A DNA stretch of 64,000 nt from Microbacterium natoriense. Its GTDB lineage: Bacteria > Actinomycetota > Actinomycetes > Actinomycetales > Microbacteriaceae. A program made the translations under genes and the position numbers. The notes below the pieces were generated by a model, which was not told where the DNA came from, did no database searches, and was given only the letters and a program-made list of their open reading frames with translations. Shown piece by piece: positions 56,420-64,000 of the stretch (within the stretch, counting starts at the first letter, position 1; every line of letters begins with the position of its first letter). The stretch covers positions 2,356,001-2,420,000 of the forward strand of contig NZ_JAUSXV010000001.1 in the NCBI RefSeq assembly GCF_030816295.1, written 5' to 3'.

Positions 56420-57358
56420 TCACTCGCCGAACGTGTAGTCGATCTTGAGGAGGACGTCGAGCTTCGCATTCGACGGGAGGTCCTCGACGTCGACCTCGGT
56501 ATTGTCGTATGCCGGGTCGAGGCCGCACGAGACCGTGAGGGTGCCGCCGTTGGCTGGGAAGTCGGTCAGATCCGAGCAGATCCCGATCAGCTCGTCGTCG
56601 ACGAAGACCGCCAGGTAGACCTCCGTGTACTCGGCGGCTGCCGACAGCGTCGAGGCGAGATCGGCTTCGGCGTGGCCATCTCCGGTGCGGGCTTCGACGA
56701 TCGTCGCACCCCCGCTGAGGGGCGGGTCGATCCACTCTATGTCCAGCTGCTCGACCACGAAGTGGTCGAGCTCGTCGAGGACGGTGAGGAAGCTGGCGTC
56801 CAAGACCGTGGTCTGATCAGGCAGCAGGTAGAACAGATCCAGCGTCCGGTAGATGATGCGACCGTCAGCGTCGTACGCGGTGATGTCGAAAGAGGAGCGC
56901 GCGACCTGGTTGCTGCTCGTGTTCGTCACGAGCGCGTACAGCGTGGAGATGCTCGAATCGGATGCGAGTGCGAAATGATCCACTCGAAGGTCGGAGGCGA
57001 CCGTCACGGGGTAGTCCTGGACCTCTGTGGTCGTGGATCCCGCGGAAGTTCCCTGCGAGGTCGACGTGGGATCGGGGGTCGGATGAGGCGTCGACGCCGA
57101 ACCACCCTGCATCAGCAATGCTGTCGAGACGCCCAAGCCGATCGTCGACAGCAGCAGCGCGGAGCATGCGATCGCGAGCACGATGACCGCGATGTTCCGC
57201 TTCCCCGGCGACGCGGGGCGGGAAGGCAGTGCCGGGGGTGCGGTCTGGGTGGGCAGCGGCACTGCCGGCTGGGCGGGCGCGAGGGGAGGAGCGAAGACAG
57301 GCGGAGCCAGGGGCACTCGCTGCTGCAGAGGGTCCTGTCGTGGCTCGTCCGTCGTCAT
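56420..57358 (-). CDS. single-TM protein with Pro-rich N-terminus, unknown
   Basis: A 312-aa protein. Residues 1-50 are proline-rich and cytoplasmic, one TM helix spans about 54-82 (IAVIVLAIACSALLLSTIGL), then a Ser/Thr/Pro linker to about 110 and a beta-rich extracellular domain to the end (ALVTNTSSNQVARSSFDITAYDADG is typical of FxLYD-like domains). ATG 57358 with GGGGAGAA site. TAGGCT occurs about 50 nt upstream. Not recognised beyond this; a surface or stress-sensor role is only possible. Confidence 0.72.
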   Translation of the reverse strand: MTTDEPRQDPLQQRVPLAPPVFAPPLAPAQPAVPLPTQTAPPALPSRPASPGKRNIAVIVLAIACSALLLSTIGLGVSTALLMQGGSASTPHPTPDPTSTSQGTSAGSTTTEVQDYPVTVASDLRVDHFALASDSSISTLYALVTNTSSNQVARSSFDITAYDADGRIIYRTLDLFYLLPDQTTVLDASFLTVLDELDHFVVEQLDIEWIDPPLSGGATIVEARTGDGHAEADLASTLSAAAEYTEVYLAVFVDDELIGICSDLTDFPANGGTLTVSCGLDPAYDNTEVDVEDLPSNAKLDVLLKIDYTFGE

Positions 57359-57455
57359 GCTCGCGTTCTCCCCACGGTTGCCGTCACGCGTCCATGCGCT
57401 GGCAGGAAGCCTATCGTCAGTCCTCTGCTGCGCGCCGCTGGCCGATATCGAGGAG

Positions 57456-58025
57456 TCAACCGGCCCAATCGATGAGGATGAGGCCCTGCTTGGTGTCGGA
57501 CAGCTTCACCCAGCCGTCGCCGAACAGGTACGTCATTCCGTAGCCCTCGTCATCCGTACCCAGGGAGAACTGCGGGTCCTCCGTGAAGTAGCTGCCCTCG
57601 GGGCCGTTCTCGCGGAGCCACCCGCTCTCGAGCAGCGATGCCTGGGCTGCGGCCGCGTCGTCGGACGATATCTCCGCCCAGCCGTAGAGCTGTCCGTGAT
57701 CGGTCGCGATCGTGTAGTCGGCCCAGAAGCACAGCATGCCGTCGGGCAGCGCGATGTCGCCGATCACGAAGTCCTGGCGCTTCGGCGTCCAGCCGATGGC
57801 AGTCAGCGCCTCCACAGTGCCCTCGGTGATGATCGTGTCGCAGGCGGGCTTGCCGTCAGTCGCATCAGGGGCCTCGGTCTCGACCGGCTGAACCGTGGGC
57901 TCCGGCGTCGTCTCGGCAGCGGGTCTCGTCGGCTTCGGCTCGGACGGGGGCGCGCCGGAGCACGCCGTGAGGACGACGGCGAGGAGCAGCGCCGAGAGGG
58001 CTGCGGCGGGGATGCGGGGGTTCAT
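57456..58025 (-). CDS. small lipoprotein, unknown function
   Basis: A 189-aa secreted lipoprotein: signal MNPRIPAAALSALLLAVVLTAC with lipobox LTAC and C22, then a Pro/Thr/Glu linker to about residue 60, and a soluble domain with two further Cys (KPACDTI, MLCFWAD) that could pair. I do not recognise the domain. ATG 58025 follows AAGG. It precedes the membrane protein on the same strand by 97 nt. Confidence 0.75.
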   Translation of the reverse strand: MNPRIPAAALSALLLAVVLTACSGAPPSEPKPTRPAAETTPEPTVQPVETEAPDATDGKPACDTIITEGTVEALTAIGWTPKRQDFVIGDIALPDGMLCFWADYTIATDHGQLYGWAEISSDDAAAAQASLLESGWLRENGPEGSYFTEDPQFSLGTDDEGYGMTYLFGDGWVKLSDTKQGLILIDWAG

Positions 58026-58044
58026 CTCGTGCCTTGAGGTCTGG

Positions 58045-58842
58045 TCAGTCGTGCAGGAGGGCGAGGAAGGCGTCGTGGAGGATGCCGTTGCTTGCGAGTG
58101 TCGAGCGGTCCGAGATCGTCTCAGCGCCCTCGAAAGACGTCATCCGGCCGCCTGCTTCTCGGACGATCGGCACGGCCGCGGCGATGTCGTACTCTTTGAC
58201 GTCGAACTCGGCGACCATGTCCACACGTCCCTCGGCGAGCATCATGTACGAGTACACGTCGCCGTAGGCACGGTCGCGCCAGACCCGGTCAGCAAGCGTG
58301 AGCAGCTGGTCGAGATGGCCGGAGCGCGACCACTGCGCAATGCTCTGGAAGCTCACGCTCGCATCGTCGAGGGAGCTGACGGAGGACGTGCTGAGGCGAC
58401 GCGCCCCGGCATCCGTCGTCGTCCATGCGCCGCCGCCCGTCGACGCCCACCAGCGGCGTCCGAGCGCAGGCATGCTGACGACGCCGACCTGGGGGACCCC
58501 GTCGATGGCGAGGGCGATCATCGTGCCCCACAGCGGGATGCCCCGCAGATAGTTGGCGGTGCCGTCGATCGGATCGATGATCCACTGGCGCTGGGTGCCG
58601 CCCTGGGCCCCGAACTCCTCGCCGAAGATGCCGTCCTCGGGGCGCTCGGCTTCGATGAGTCCTCTGATTGCACGCTCGGTCGCAAGGTCGGCGTCGGTGA
58701 CGTGCGAGTTGTCGGCCTTCGTCGAGATCTGCAGATCGGCGCTGTCGAAGCGGGCCAGGGACTGCTCGTCGGCCGCATCGGCGAGCCGAAGGGCGAGAGC
58801 GAGGTCGGAGGAGAGATCGTCGGCGCGGAGGGAGGCGGTCAC
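58045..58842 (-). CDS. inositol-phosphatase family protein (HisN-like)
   Basis: A 265-aa Mg-dependent sugar phosphatase. The metal sites EEFG and WIIDPIDGTANYLRGIP plus EYDIAAAVPIVREAGG match the IMPase fold; the whole resembles actinobacterial histidinol-phosphatase HisN, a likely role in histidine synthesis. I take GTG 58842 because TATCCT ends seven nucleotides before it; an in-frame extension to 58995 overlaps the tRNA. Divergent from tRNA-Lys. Confidence 0.88.
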   Translation of the reverse strand: MTASLRADDLSSDLALALRLADAADEQSLARFDSADLQISTKADNSHVTDADLATERAIRGLIEAERPEDGIFGEEFGAQGGTQRQWIIDPIDGTANYLRGIPLWGTMIALAIDGVPQVGVVSMPALGRRWWASTGGGAWTTTDAGARRLSTSSVSSLDDASVSFQSIAQWSRSGHLDQLLTLADRVWRDRAYGDVYSYMMLAEGRVDMVAEFDVKEYDIAAAVPIVREAGGRMTSFEGAETISDRSTLASNGILHDAFLALLHD

Positions 58843-58991
58843 GGCACCAAGGATAGTCGTCCGATCTGACTGCGGTCTGCGCCGCCGACATGCTGCGACA
58901 CGCGCGGGAGGAGCAGCGCCCGGCCTCGATTTCACATGCGGCCCAACCGCTGGTAATGTAATTCCTCGGCCGGGGATGCTTCCCAGGCCAC

Positions 58992-59064
58992 GCACCTCTA
59001 GCTCAATCGGCAGAGCAACTGACTCTTAATCAGTGGGTTCAGGGTTCAAGTCCCTGGGGGTGCA
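58992..59064 (+). tRNA. tRNA-Lys (CTT)
   Basis: A 73-nt cloverleaf: acceptor GCACCTC with GGGGTGC, anticodon loop CTCTTAA (anticodon CTT at 59025-59027), T-loop GGTTCAAGTCC and discriminator A. CCA is not encoded. Confidence 0.95.
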
Positions 59065-59070
59065 CGGATC

Positions 59071-59105
59071 AGCCCCGATGACTCTCGCCAGTCATCGGGG
59101 CTTTT
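59071..59105 (+). terminator. terminator after tRNA-Lys
   Basis: Perfect 13-bp stem AGCCCCGATGACT / AGTCATCGGGGCT with a 6-nt loop and a TTTT tail. Confidence 0.9.
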
Positions 59106-59130
59106 CTGCGTCTACGAAGACCTGTGGGAC

Positions 59131-60303
59131 TCAGGCGGAAGGCGCATCCGAGTCCAGGCTCTCCGTCACGGCACCGTTCGGGCTCAGCGGCAATTGCAGG
59201 AGTCGAATTGCCGCGAGCGATATCGCGATGACGACGCCTGTCGCGAGACCCGTCGGGCCGAGGTGGTCGAGTGTCAACCCGACGGCTGCCGGCCCGATTC
59301 CCGTTCCGAGTGCAAGGGCCCCGGCCGAAGCTGCAACCCACCTTCCGCTTCGATCGAACTGGGCCGCCGCGGCGAGCACGAGTACGAGTGTTGCAAGATA
59401 GCCGACCTGCCAGACGACGCACGCGACGGCGAAGACGCCGGGGGAGCCGGTGGTTACGACGGCGACTTTTGCGGCAACGCCGAGCGCAAGGACGCATGCG
59501 AGCGCGGCACGTGTCCCGACAACGCGACGAAGAAGGACGCCCAACGGCACGCCGGCGAGGGCAGCGATGGCCGCGACGCCGAGGACCGCGGCTGCTGACG
59601 AGGCGTCGAGCCCTGCGCCGGTGCGGCCAAGCACGTCCGCATACGACCAGATCCCTTGCTCGCTCATTCCGAACAGTGCGACGGCCGCGACGAACACCCA
59701 ACTCAGCGGAGGGCCATCGCCCGCACGATGGGCCATGGTCGTTCGGGGCAGTCCGCGCACGAGCACCAAGCCGAGTGCGCAGCAACCGGCCAGAAGTGCA
59801 AAGCCACCAGCGTCACCGAGGAGTCTGTTCGCGAGCGGAATCGCCAGTATCAGGGCAGCGATGGCGATGGTGCTGGAGAGCAACGTGAGGGTCGTTGCGC
59901 GATCGCTGTTCGGAGTGGAGCTGAGCGCGGCTGACGCTGCGGCGAAAGTCGCGCCCAGACCAGCGCCGATGACGGCGTTGGCCCCGAAGAGGATCTCGGT
60001 CGACGGTGCGATCCAGGCGCAGGTGAACCCGATGGCAGCGACGGCGAGTCCGATCTGGCTGAGGCGTACCCGTCCGAGGCCTGCAGCGCGCGCGGAGAAT
60101 GTCAACGCCACTGCTGCAGTCATCAGCAATTGCACGGCGGCGATCATGCCTGCTGTCGTCGCTGAGAGGTCGAAGCGCTTCATGAAACCGTCCAACAGCA
60201 AAGGCATCAGATTTCCGCCGACGTTGCCGAGCGTCATGCCTGTGGCGAGCGCAAGCAGCGATGACGCTGTGAGCCCCTGGCGGTCCCGAGTCGCGCGGAT
60301 CAC
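59131..60303 (-). CDS. MFS transporter
   Basis: A 390-aa MFS permease with 12 hydrophobic segments, N-terminal GMTLGNVGGNLMPLLLDGFMKRFD and a later GRWVAASAGALALG-like repeat boundary. Substrate unknown. The chosen start is GTG 60303 (VIRATRDRQG), which overlaps the TGA of a small upstream ORF (60300-60359) with a strong AAGGGAAG site; a frameshift merging the two is also possible. It is divergent from a serine hydrolase/TetR pair, whose regulator probably controls it. Confidence 0.82.
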   Translation of the reverse strand: MIRATRDRQGLTASSLLALATGMTLGNVGGNLMPLLLDGFMKRFDLSATTAGMIAAVQLLMTAAVALTFSARAAGLGRVRLSQIGLAVAAIGFTCAWIAPSTEILFGANAVIGAGLGATFAAASAALSSTPNSDRATTLTLLSSTIAIAALILAIPLANRLLGDAGGFALLAGCCALGLVLVRGLPRTTMAHRAGDGPPLSWVFVAAVALFGMSEQGIWSYADVLGRTGAGLDASSAAAVLGVAAIAALAGVPLGVLLRRVVGTRAALACVLALGVAAKVAVVTTGSPGVFAVACVVWQVGYLATLVLVLAAAAQFDRSGRWVAASAGALALGTGIGPAAVGLTLDHLGPTGLATGVVIAISLAAIRLLQLPLSPNGAVTESLDSDAPSA

Positions 60304-60359
60304 TCGTCGCAACCTGGTGGCGAGATGGCCTGTTCCGCGCCCATCAACGATCTGATCAT
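60300..60359 (-). CDS. putative leader ORF of the MFS permease
   Basis: Nineteen codons (MIRSLMGAEQAISPPGCDE), ATG 60359 preceded at good distance by AAGGGAAG, TGA overlapping the permease GTG (GTGA). Either a coupling leader peptide or the true permease N-terminus separated by a frame error. Confidence 0.35.
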   Translation of the reverse strand: MIRSLMGAEQAISPPGCDE

Positions 60360-60409
60360 GTGTCTTCCCTTCGGGTGCTCTGGCGTCCAGAGGTGACAGT
60401 CTCAGCGAT

Positions 60410-60441
60410 ACACCAACGGTGTCACCAGTGGTGACTATAGT
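60410..60441. promoter_or_regulatory. overlapping CACC-N3-GGTG palindromes and promoter
   Basis: ACACCAACGGTGT (60410-60422) and GTCACCAGTGGTGAC (60421-60435) overlap, directly before TATAGT (60436-60441), the -10 of the serine hydrolase operon. A further GGTGAC is at 60392-60397. The nearby TetR protein is the likely binder. Confidence 0.6.
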
Positions 60442-60471
60442 GGAAGCGGAGAAGAAGATGGAGGTGTGCCG

Positions 60472-61686
60472 ATGAAGCGGATGCTGATTCTGGGCGGAGC
60501 GCTCGGTGCGGTGCTGACCGGAGGGACATGGCTGTGGCGACACCATGGCGAGCTTGCCTCGAATCGCCCCGTCAACGAGTGGACGTTCACCCACATGGAC
60601 AAGCTGATGCCGAGCGAACGCGTGCTCCGGCCGGAGTCCTCACGCGCTCTTCTGCGTCGCGGAAAGTTGCCGGACGTGCGGTACTGCTTCGACGGGCGGC
60701 GCTACTCACTGGCTGAGCTGCATCGCCGCACGAACACCACGTCGTTCGTCGTCGTGCATCGCGGTCGTGTGGTGGCGGAGGAGTATCCGGGATGGTTCGC
60801 GGCCCCCGGTGTTCGATTCCAGGCGTTCTCCCTCACGAAATCCGTCACCTCGCTACTCATCGGCATCGCCCTTGAACAAGGGGAGATCGGCTCGATCGAT
60901 GACCCGATCGTGGATTACTGTCCGCAGCTGCGGGGCTCCGGGTACGACGGCCCGAGCATCGGCGATCTGCTGAACATGACCAGCGGCGTGGGAGGTCTCG
61001 AGGACTGGAGCGTCGCGGATGCTCCGATCCACCGTTTCGAGAGGGCGGTCACGACGGGTGGTTCCGTGCTGGATGTCATCCGCTCGCTGCCGATCATGTC
61101 TGCGCCGGGTCAGCGGTTCAACTACTCGACCATCGACAGTCATGTCCTCGGCTGGGTCCTCGAGGCGGCGACAGGACGAACTTTGGCGCAGAATGCCTCA
61201 GCTCGACTGTGGTCGCCGATGGGCGCGGAGCACGAGGGGTACTACTTTCTCACCCGCGGTCGACCGAGGACCGCTCTGGGGGGAGGGTCGTTGAACTCCA
61301 CCGCGAGAGATCTCGCCAGAATAGGCATGGTCATGGCCGATGGCGGGCGGGTCGGTGCGGATCAGGTGGTGCCCGAAGCCTGGGTGCTCCGCAGCCGCGG
61401 CGCCGGCGCACCGAGCCTTCAGGTCGGGGCTCTCGGACCGAGCGGATACCCGCACTACGGGTATTCGAATCAATGGTGGACCTTGGGCGGACCGCACAGG
61501 GCGTTCACAGGGCTCGGCGTGCACGGACAGTACCTCTGGGTCGATCCGGATCGAGAGACCGTCATCGTGAAGACCAGCGCATGGAACCATCCCGACGACC
61601 CGGACCGAGATCGCGAGACCGTCGCCGCCCTCAGCGCAGTCGTCGACGCTCTCCAGGAGAGCGGTTCGACAACAGCCCCAGGATAG
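60472..61686 (+). CDS. serine hydrolase (class C beta-lactamase/6-aminohexanoate hydrolase-like)
   Basis: A 404-aa serine hydrolase with an N-terminal membrane anchor or signal (MLILGGALGAVLTGGTWLW). Motifs are S120-L-T-K (SxxK), Y218-S-T (YxN-like) and HGQ near the C-terminus, as in 6-aminohexanoate-dimer hydrolases and esterases. ATG 60472 follows GGAGG. The TetR gene begins 9 nt later. Substrate unknown; the divergent permease suggests a shared small molecule. Confidence 0.87.
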   Translation: MKRMLILGGALGAVLTGGTWLWRHHGELASNRPVNEWTFTHMDKLMPSERVLRPESSRALLRRGKLPDVRYCFDGRRYSLAELHRRTNTTSFVVVHRGRVVAEEYPGWFAAPGVRFQAFSLTKSVTSLLIGIALEQGEIGSIDDPIVDYCPQLRGSGYDGPSIGDLLNMTSGVGGLEDWSVADAPIHRFERAVTTGGSVLDVIRSLPIMSAPGQRFNYSTIDSHVLGWVLEAATGRTLAQNASARLWSPMGAEHEGYYFLTRGRPRTALGGGSLNSTARDLARIGMVMADGGRVGADQVVPEAWVLRSRGAGAPSLQVGALGPSGYPHYGYSNQWWTLGGPHRAFTGLGVHGQYLWVDPDRETVIVKTSAWNHPDDPDRDRETVAALSAVVDALQESGSTTAPG

Positions 61687-61695
61687 GGTCTGATC

Positions 61696-62400
61696 ATGCA
61701 GGAACAGCGCCCGCGAGGTCCGCGCAGCGGGCACCCGCTCACCAAAGCGGTCATCATCGACGCCGCGATGCTGATCGTCGAACAGGGAGGGGCCAACGCC
61801 CTGACTCTCCGCCGCCTCGGCGCGGAACTCGGCACCGATCACACGGCTGTCCTACGTCATTTCCGAGGCAAGGATCAGATCATCCTCGGCCTCGCAGAGA
61901 GGCTGATGTCGGAGGCGCTGTCGGAGTTCGAGCCGGGGAGCGGGTGGCGTGCGACGCTGTCTCAACTGGCTCGTCAGGTGCGGCAGACCTGTATCCGGCA
62001 TCCTTCTGTCGCCGTCCTCGCCGCCATGCGGGTGTCGCGGAGTCCGGACGAGTTCCGCGGGGCGGACATCGTCATAGCGGCCCTGTCGCAGGTGGGGCTC
62101 CGTGGCAGGAAGGCGGCGTTGATCTATCGCACGATCACCGACCTGGCGTTGGCCGCCGGCTCCTACGAGGCCGCGATGCTGACGCTCGACGAGTCGGCGC
62201 GCGATGGCGACCGCGAAGCGCTTCGGCGCGAGTATCTGCTGGCGTCACCGCGTGACTATCCGCATCTGGCCGCCGTCGCCCAGTTCCTGGCCGATGTCGA
62301 CGACGAAGAGCAGTTCGAGACCGCGCTCGAGCTCATCCTGGATGGTATCGAGGTGCACGCAGCGCGCGTCGCAGGTTCCTCGGAGACGTCCCCTGGGTAG
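61696..62400 (+). CDS. TetR-family transcriptional regulator
   Basis: A 234-aa TetR. HTH at about residues 17-63 (ALTLRRLGAELGTDHTAVLRHFRGKDQIILGLAERL); the C-terminal ligand domain has a TetR_C_33-like look (ALIYRTITDLALAAGSYEAAML). TAGGGT ends six nucleotides before the ATG, so it may be expressed alone as well as with the hydrolase. Likely represses the hydrolase and the divergent MFS permease. Confidence 0.9.
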   Translation: MQEQRPRGPRSGHPLTKAVIIDAAMLIVEQGGANALTLRRLGAELGTDHTAVLRHFRGKDQIILGLAERLMSEALSEFEPGSGWRATLSQLARQVRQTCIRHPSVAVLAAMRVSRSPDEFRGADIVIAALSQVGLRGRKAALIYRTITDLALAAGSYEAAMLTLDESARDGDREALRREYLLASPRDYPHLAAVAQFLADVDDEEQFETALELILDGIEVHAARVAGSSETSPG

Positions 62401-62442
62401 GTGCATCCGGCCAGATGAACCAAGACGTGAGATGAGGACCAT

Positions 62443-63117
62443 TTGAGAACCGCACATGTCCCGCAGGGGGTACGGCCCGCAACTCTCGTCGACCTCGACG
62501 AGATGACACGAATTCTCGCGGCGGCCTTCTTGGAAGATCCGGTCTGGGGCCCCGCGTTTCCGGATCTCGCGACGCGTCCGCAGGTGGCTGGTGCGTATTG
62601 GCGGTTCATGGTTAGGGAAGCCCTGCGTTTCACCGAGTCGCGAGTACTCGAGGGTGCTCACGGTGGTGAGAGCGACTCGCTGACGTCGGGCGGCCGCGGC
62701 GCACTTCGTGCCGTCTCCGTGTGGTATCCGCCGGGCGCAGACGAGGTTTCCGACGAGGCCCATCCTGCATACGAGGCCCTGGTCGGCGAACTGCTGGATG
62801 CGGAGGCGGCTGCCGCTTTGGAGCAGGCCGGTGTCCGGTTCGCTGATGCCCGGCCCAGCGAACCGCACGCCTACCTGACATTGCTCGGCGTAGCTCCCGA
62901 GGCCCGTGGCGGCGGGCACGGCATGGCGTTGCTCAGGACGGCACTCGCCCAGTACGACGAGGCGGGGATCCCTACCTATCTGGAGTCGTCGAACCCGGCG
63001 AACGATGCACGATACGAAAGACTCGGGTACCGCCCCCGCGATGTCGTGGAACTCGCAGGCGGTGCGCGGGTGCAGACCTTCTGGCGTGATCCGCACGTCG
63101 CTCGACCGACGTTCTGA
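62443..63117 (+). CDS. GNAT family acetyltransferase
   Basis: A 224-aa GNAT. N-terminal PATLVDLDEMTRILAAAFLEDPVWGPAFPD, acetyl-CoA loop VAPEARGGGHGMALLRTAL and ESSNPANDARYERLGYRPRDVV are standard. Start is TTG 62443 behind GATGAGGA. Substrate unknown. It ends before a convergent MFS gene. Confidence 0.88.
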   Translation: MRTAHVPQGVRPATLVDLDEMTRILAAAFLEDPVWGPAFPDLATRPQVAGAYWRFMVREALRFTESRVLEGAHGGESDSLTSGGRGALRAVSVWYPPGADEVSDEAHPAYEALVGELLDAEAAAALEQAGVRFADARPSEPHAYLTLLGVAPEARGGGHGMALLRTALAQYDEAGIPTYLESSNPANDARYERLGYRPRDVVELAGGARVQTFWRDPHVARPTF

Positions 63118-63283
63118 CGCCTGACCCGCGGGGCCCCGGAGCACTCCGCGTGCGCGATCTGCGGGTCTGGCAAGCCGATGTCGAACGGCGTGCCCGCCGA
63201 GAGACGGGTCGCCCCTTTCGTGATGCGCAGCGGTGGTGTCGAGTTCTCAGCCGGTGCTGGGACGTGCTGGATTCTTGCGTGGA

Positions 63284-64000
63284 TCACGAAGGCTCCGGTG
63301 CCAGGGAGCGGCCACTGCCCTTCGGGAGCAGGAGCGCGAGTACCGCGCCGACGATCGCGACGCCCATCGCTATGAGGAGTCCGATGCGAAAAGCCGAAAG
63401 ATCCGGAACCCCACCTGCGGCCGTGGCACTCGTCGAGATGATGGACGCCACGACCTGTGTCGCAAACGCCCCGCCGATCGCGCGTGCGATCGTCACAAGG
63501 GCGGTGGAGACGCCCACCTCATGCTCGACCGCGCCCGACGTGGCCGAAGAGAAGGCTACGGTTGATGCCGAGCCGGCGCCGATTCCGGCGAACGCGAGTG
63601 CGGCGATGATCGCCGCAGGCTCTGTCGAGAGTGTCGCGACGAAGGTGCCTGTTGCAAGAACGAGCATCGCCCCCGCACCGACCACGCGCGTGCCGAGACG
63701 GACTGCGATTCTGCCTGCGATGGGTGAAGCGACGAATCCGGCCGCGAACGCGACGGTGAGGAAGAATCCGGTCTGTGTCGCGCTCGCACCGAGGCCATAG
63801 CCGTCAGCGGGCTGAGAGATCTGCTGCGGCAGGAGATAGACGAGCGAGGCGTAGGCTGCGCCGATCCCGACGCCCATGGCCGCTGCACCGCCGACCGCCC
63901 GCGATCTCAGCGTAGCGACGGCGATCATGGGCTGTGCGACACGGCGTTCGATGAGCACCCATGCGATGGTGAGGGCGACGGCTACGGCGAGCAGGAGGAG
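63284..64000 (-). CDS. MFS transporter, C-terminal part (runs off the window)
   Basis: In-frame to the right edge, 239 residues visible, about seven TM helices, ending AEPS after GKGSGRSLAPEPS. The segment GLGASATQTGFFLTVAFAAGFVASPIAGRIAVRLG is typical of DHA2-type drug MFS proteins. The start lies beyond 64000, so the gene is partial here. Confidence 0.85.
   Translation of the reverse strand, partial: LLLLAVAVALTIAWVLIERRVAQPMIAVATLRSRAVGGAAAMGVGIGAAYASLVYLLPQQISQPADGYGLGASATQTGFFLTVAFAAGFVASPIAGRIAVRLGTRVVGAGAMLVLATGTFVATLSTEPAAIIAALAFAGIGAGSASTVAFSSATSGAVEHEVGVSTALVTIARAIGGAFATQVVASIISTSATAAGGVPDLSAFRIGLLIAMGVAIVGAVLALLLPKGSGRSLAPEPS

Noticed and set aside
55904..59064. Genomic island inserted at tmRNA or tRNA-Lys
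   Set aside because: No integrase, no second copy of the tmRNA or tRNA 3' end, and the genes there look like ordinary chromosomal ones.
1..64000. Long open frames opposite and alongside most genes
   Set aside because: In such GC-rich DNA the reverse and shifted frames stay open; their products are Arg/Pro/Gly/His-rich, lack domains and overlap well-identified genes.

Overview
The window is a high-GC, gene-dense stretch of an actinobacterial chromosome. Family content (DUF3046, DUF5302, ClgR-type regulator, paired CE1758/CE1759 flavin enzymes, MiaB/MiaA/HflX block, ThyA-FolA pair) and the very frequent pattern 'TAnnnT, 6-7 nt, start codon' fit Microbacteriaceae; a Microbacterium-like organism is my inference, not something read directly.

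Layout. 1-3.3 kb: AlkA-like glycosylase, EamA permease and MFS permease on the minus strand. 3.4-3.8 kb: rpsO with a strong terminator. 3.8-23.8 kb: an accessory stretch between rpsO and pnp, with a membrane protein/HTH pair under a duplicated palindrome, a 2OG-Fe oxygenase, the efeUOB ferrous-iron uptake operon behind an IdeR/DtxR-like box, a serine hydrolase/acyltransferase pair, the CE1758/CE1759 flavin pair, a flavin oxidase, an NAD(P)-binding protein, a CitAB/DcuSR-type two-component system divergent from a dicarboxylate symporter, DUF5302, DedA, a glycosyltransferase-SGNH hydrolase fusion and a UDP-glucose dehydrogenase. 24.1-51.8 kb: the conserved core block pnp, (AKR, phosphatase), dapB, thyA-folA, dapA, rnj, ftsK, pgsA, cinA C-terminal domain, clgR, DUF3046, recA, recX, miaB, miaA, dapF, hflX, with small accessory genes between. 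51.8-55.1 kb: a tightly overlapped four-gene minus-strand operon of a Tes/MJ0619-like radical SAM protein, a small two-TM protein, a divergent Lgt-like protein and a proline-rich membrane protein; this is the best candidate for an undescribed system. 55.1-59.1 kb: SIMPL protein, tmRNA, two secreted/anchored unknowns, an inositol-phosphatase-family enzyme and tRNA-Lys(CTT). 59.1-64 kb: two MFS permeases, a second serine hydrolase with a TetR regulator, and a GNAT.

Three core or near-core genes (a GNAT at 37.1 kb, miaB, dapF) carry single frame disruptions, mostly at short homopolymers. Since miaB and especially dapF are normally intact, base-call error is the leading explanation, but the sequence as given encodes broken reading frames.

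About twenty genes have a -10-like hexamer ending 6-7 nt before the start codon, the geometry of leaderless mRNAs; two MFS permease genes appear instead to be coupled to tiny upstream ORFs.
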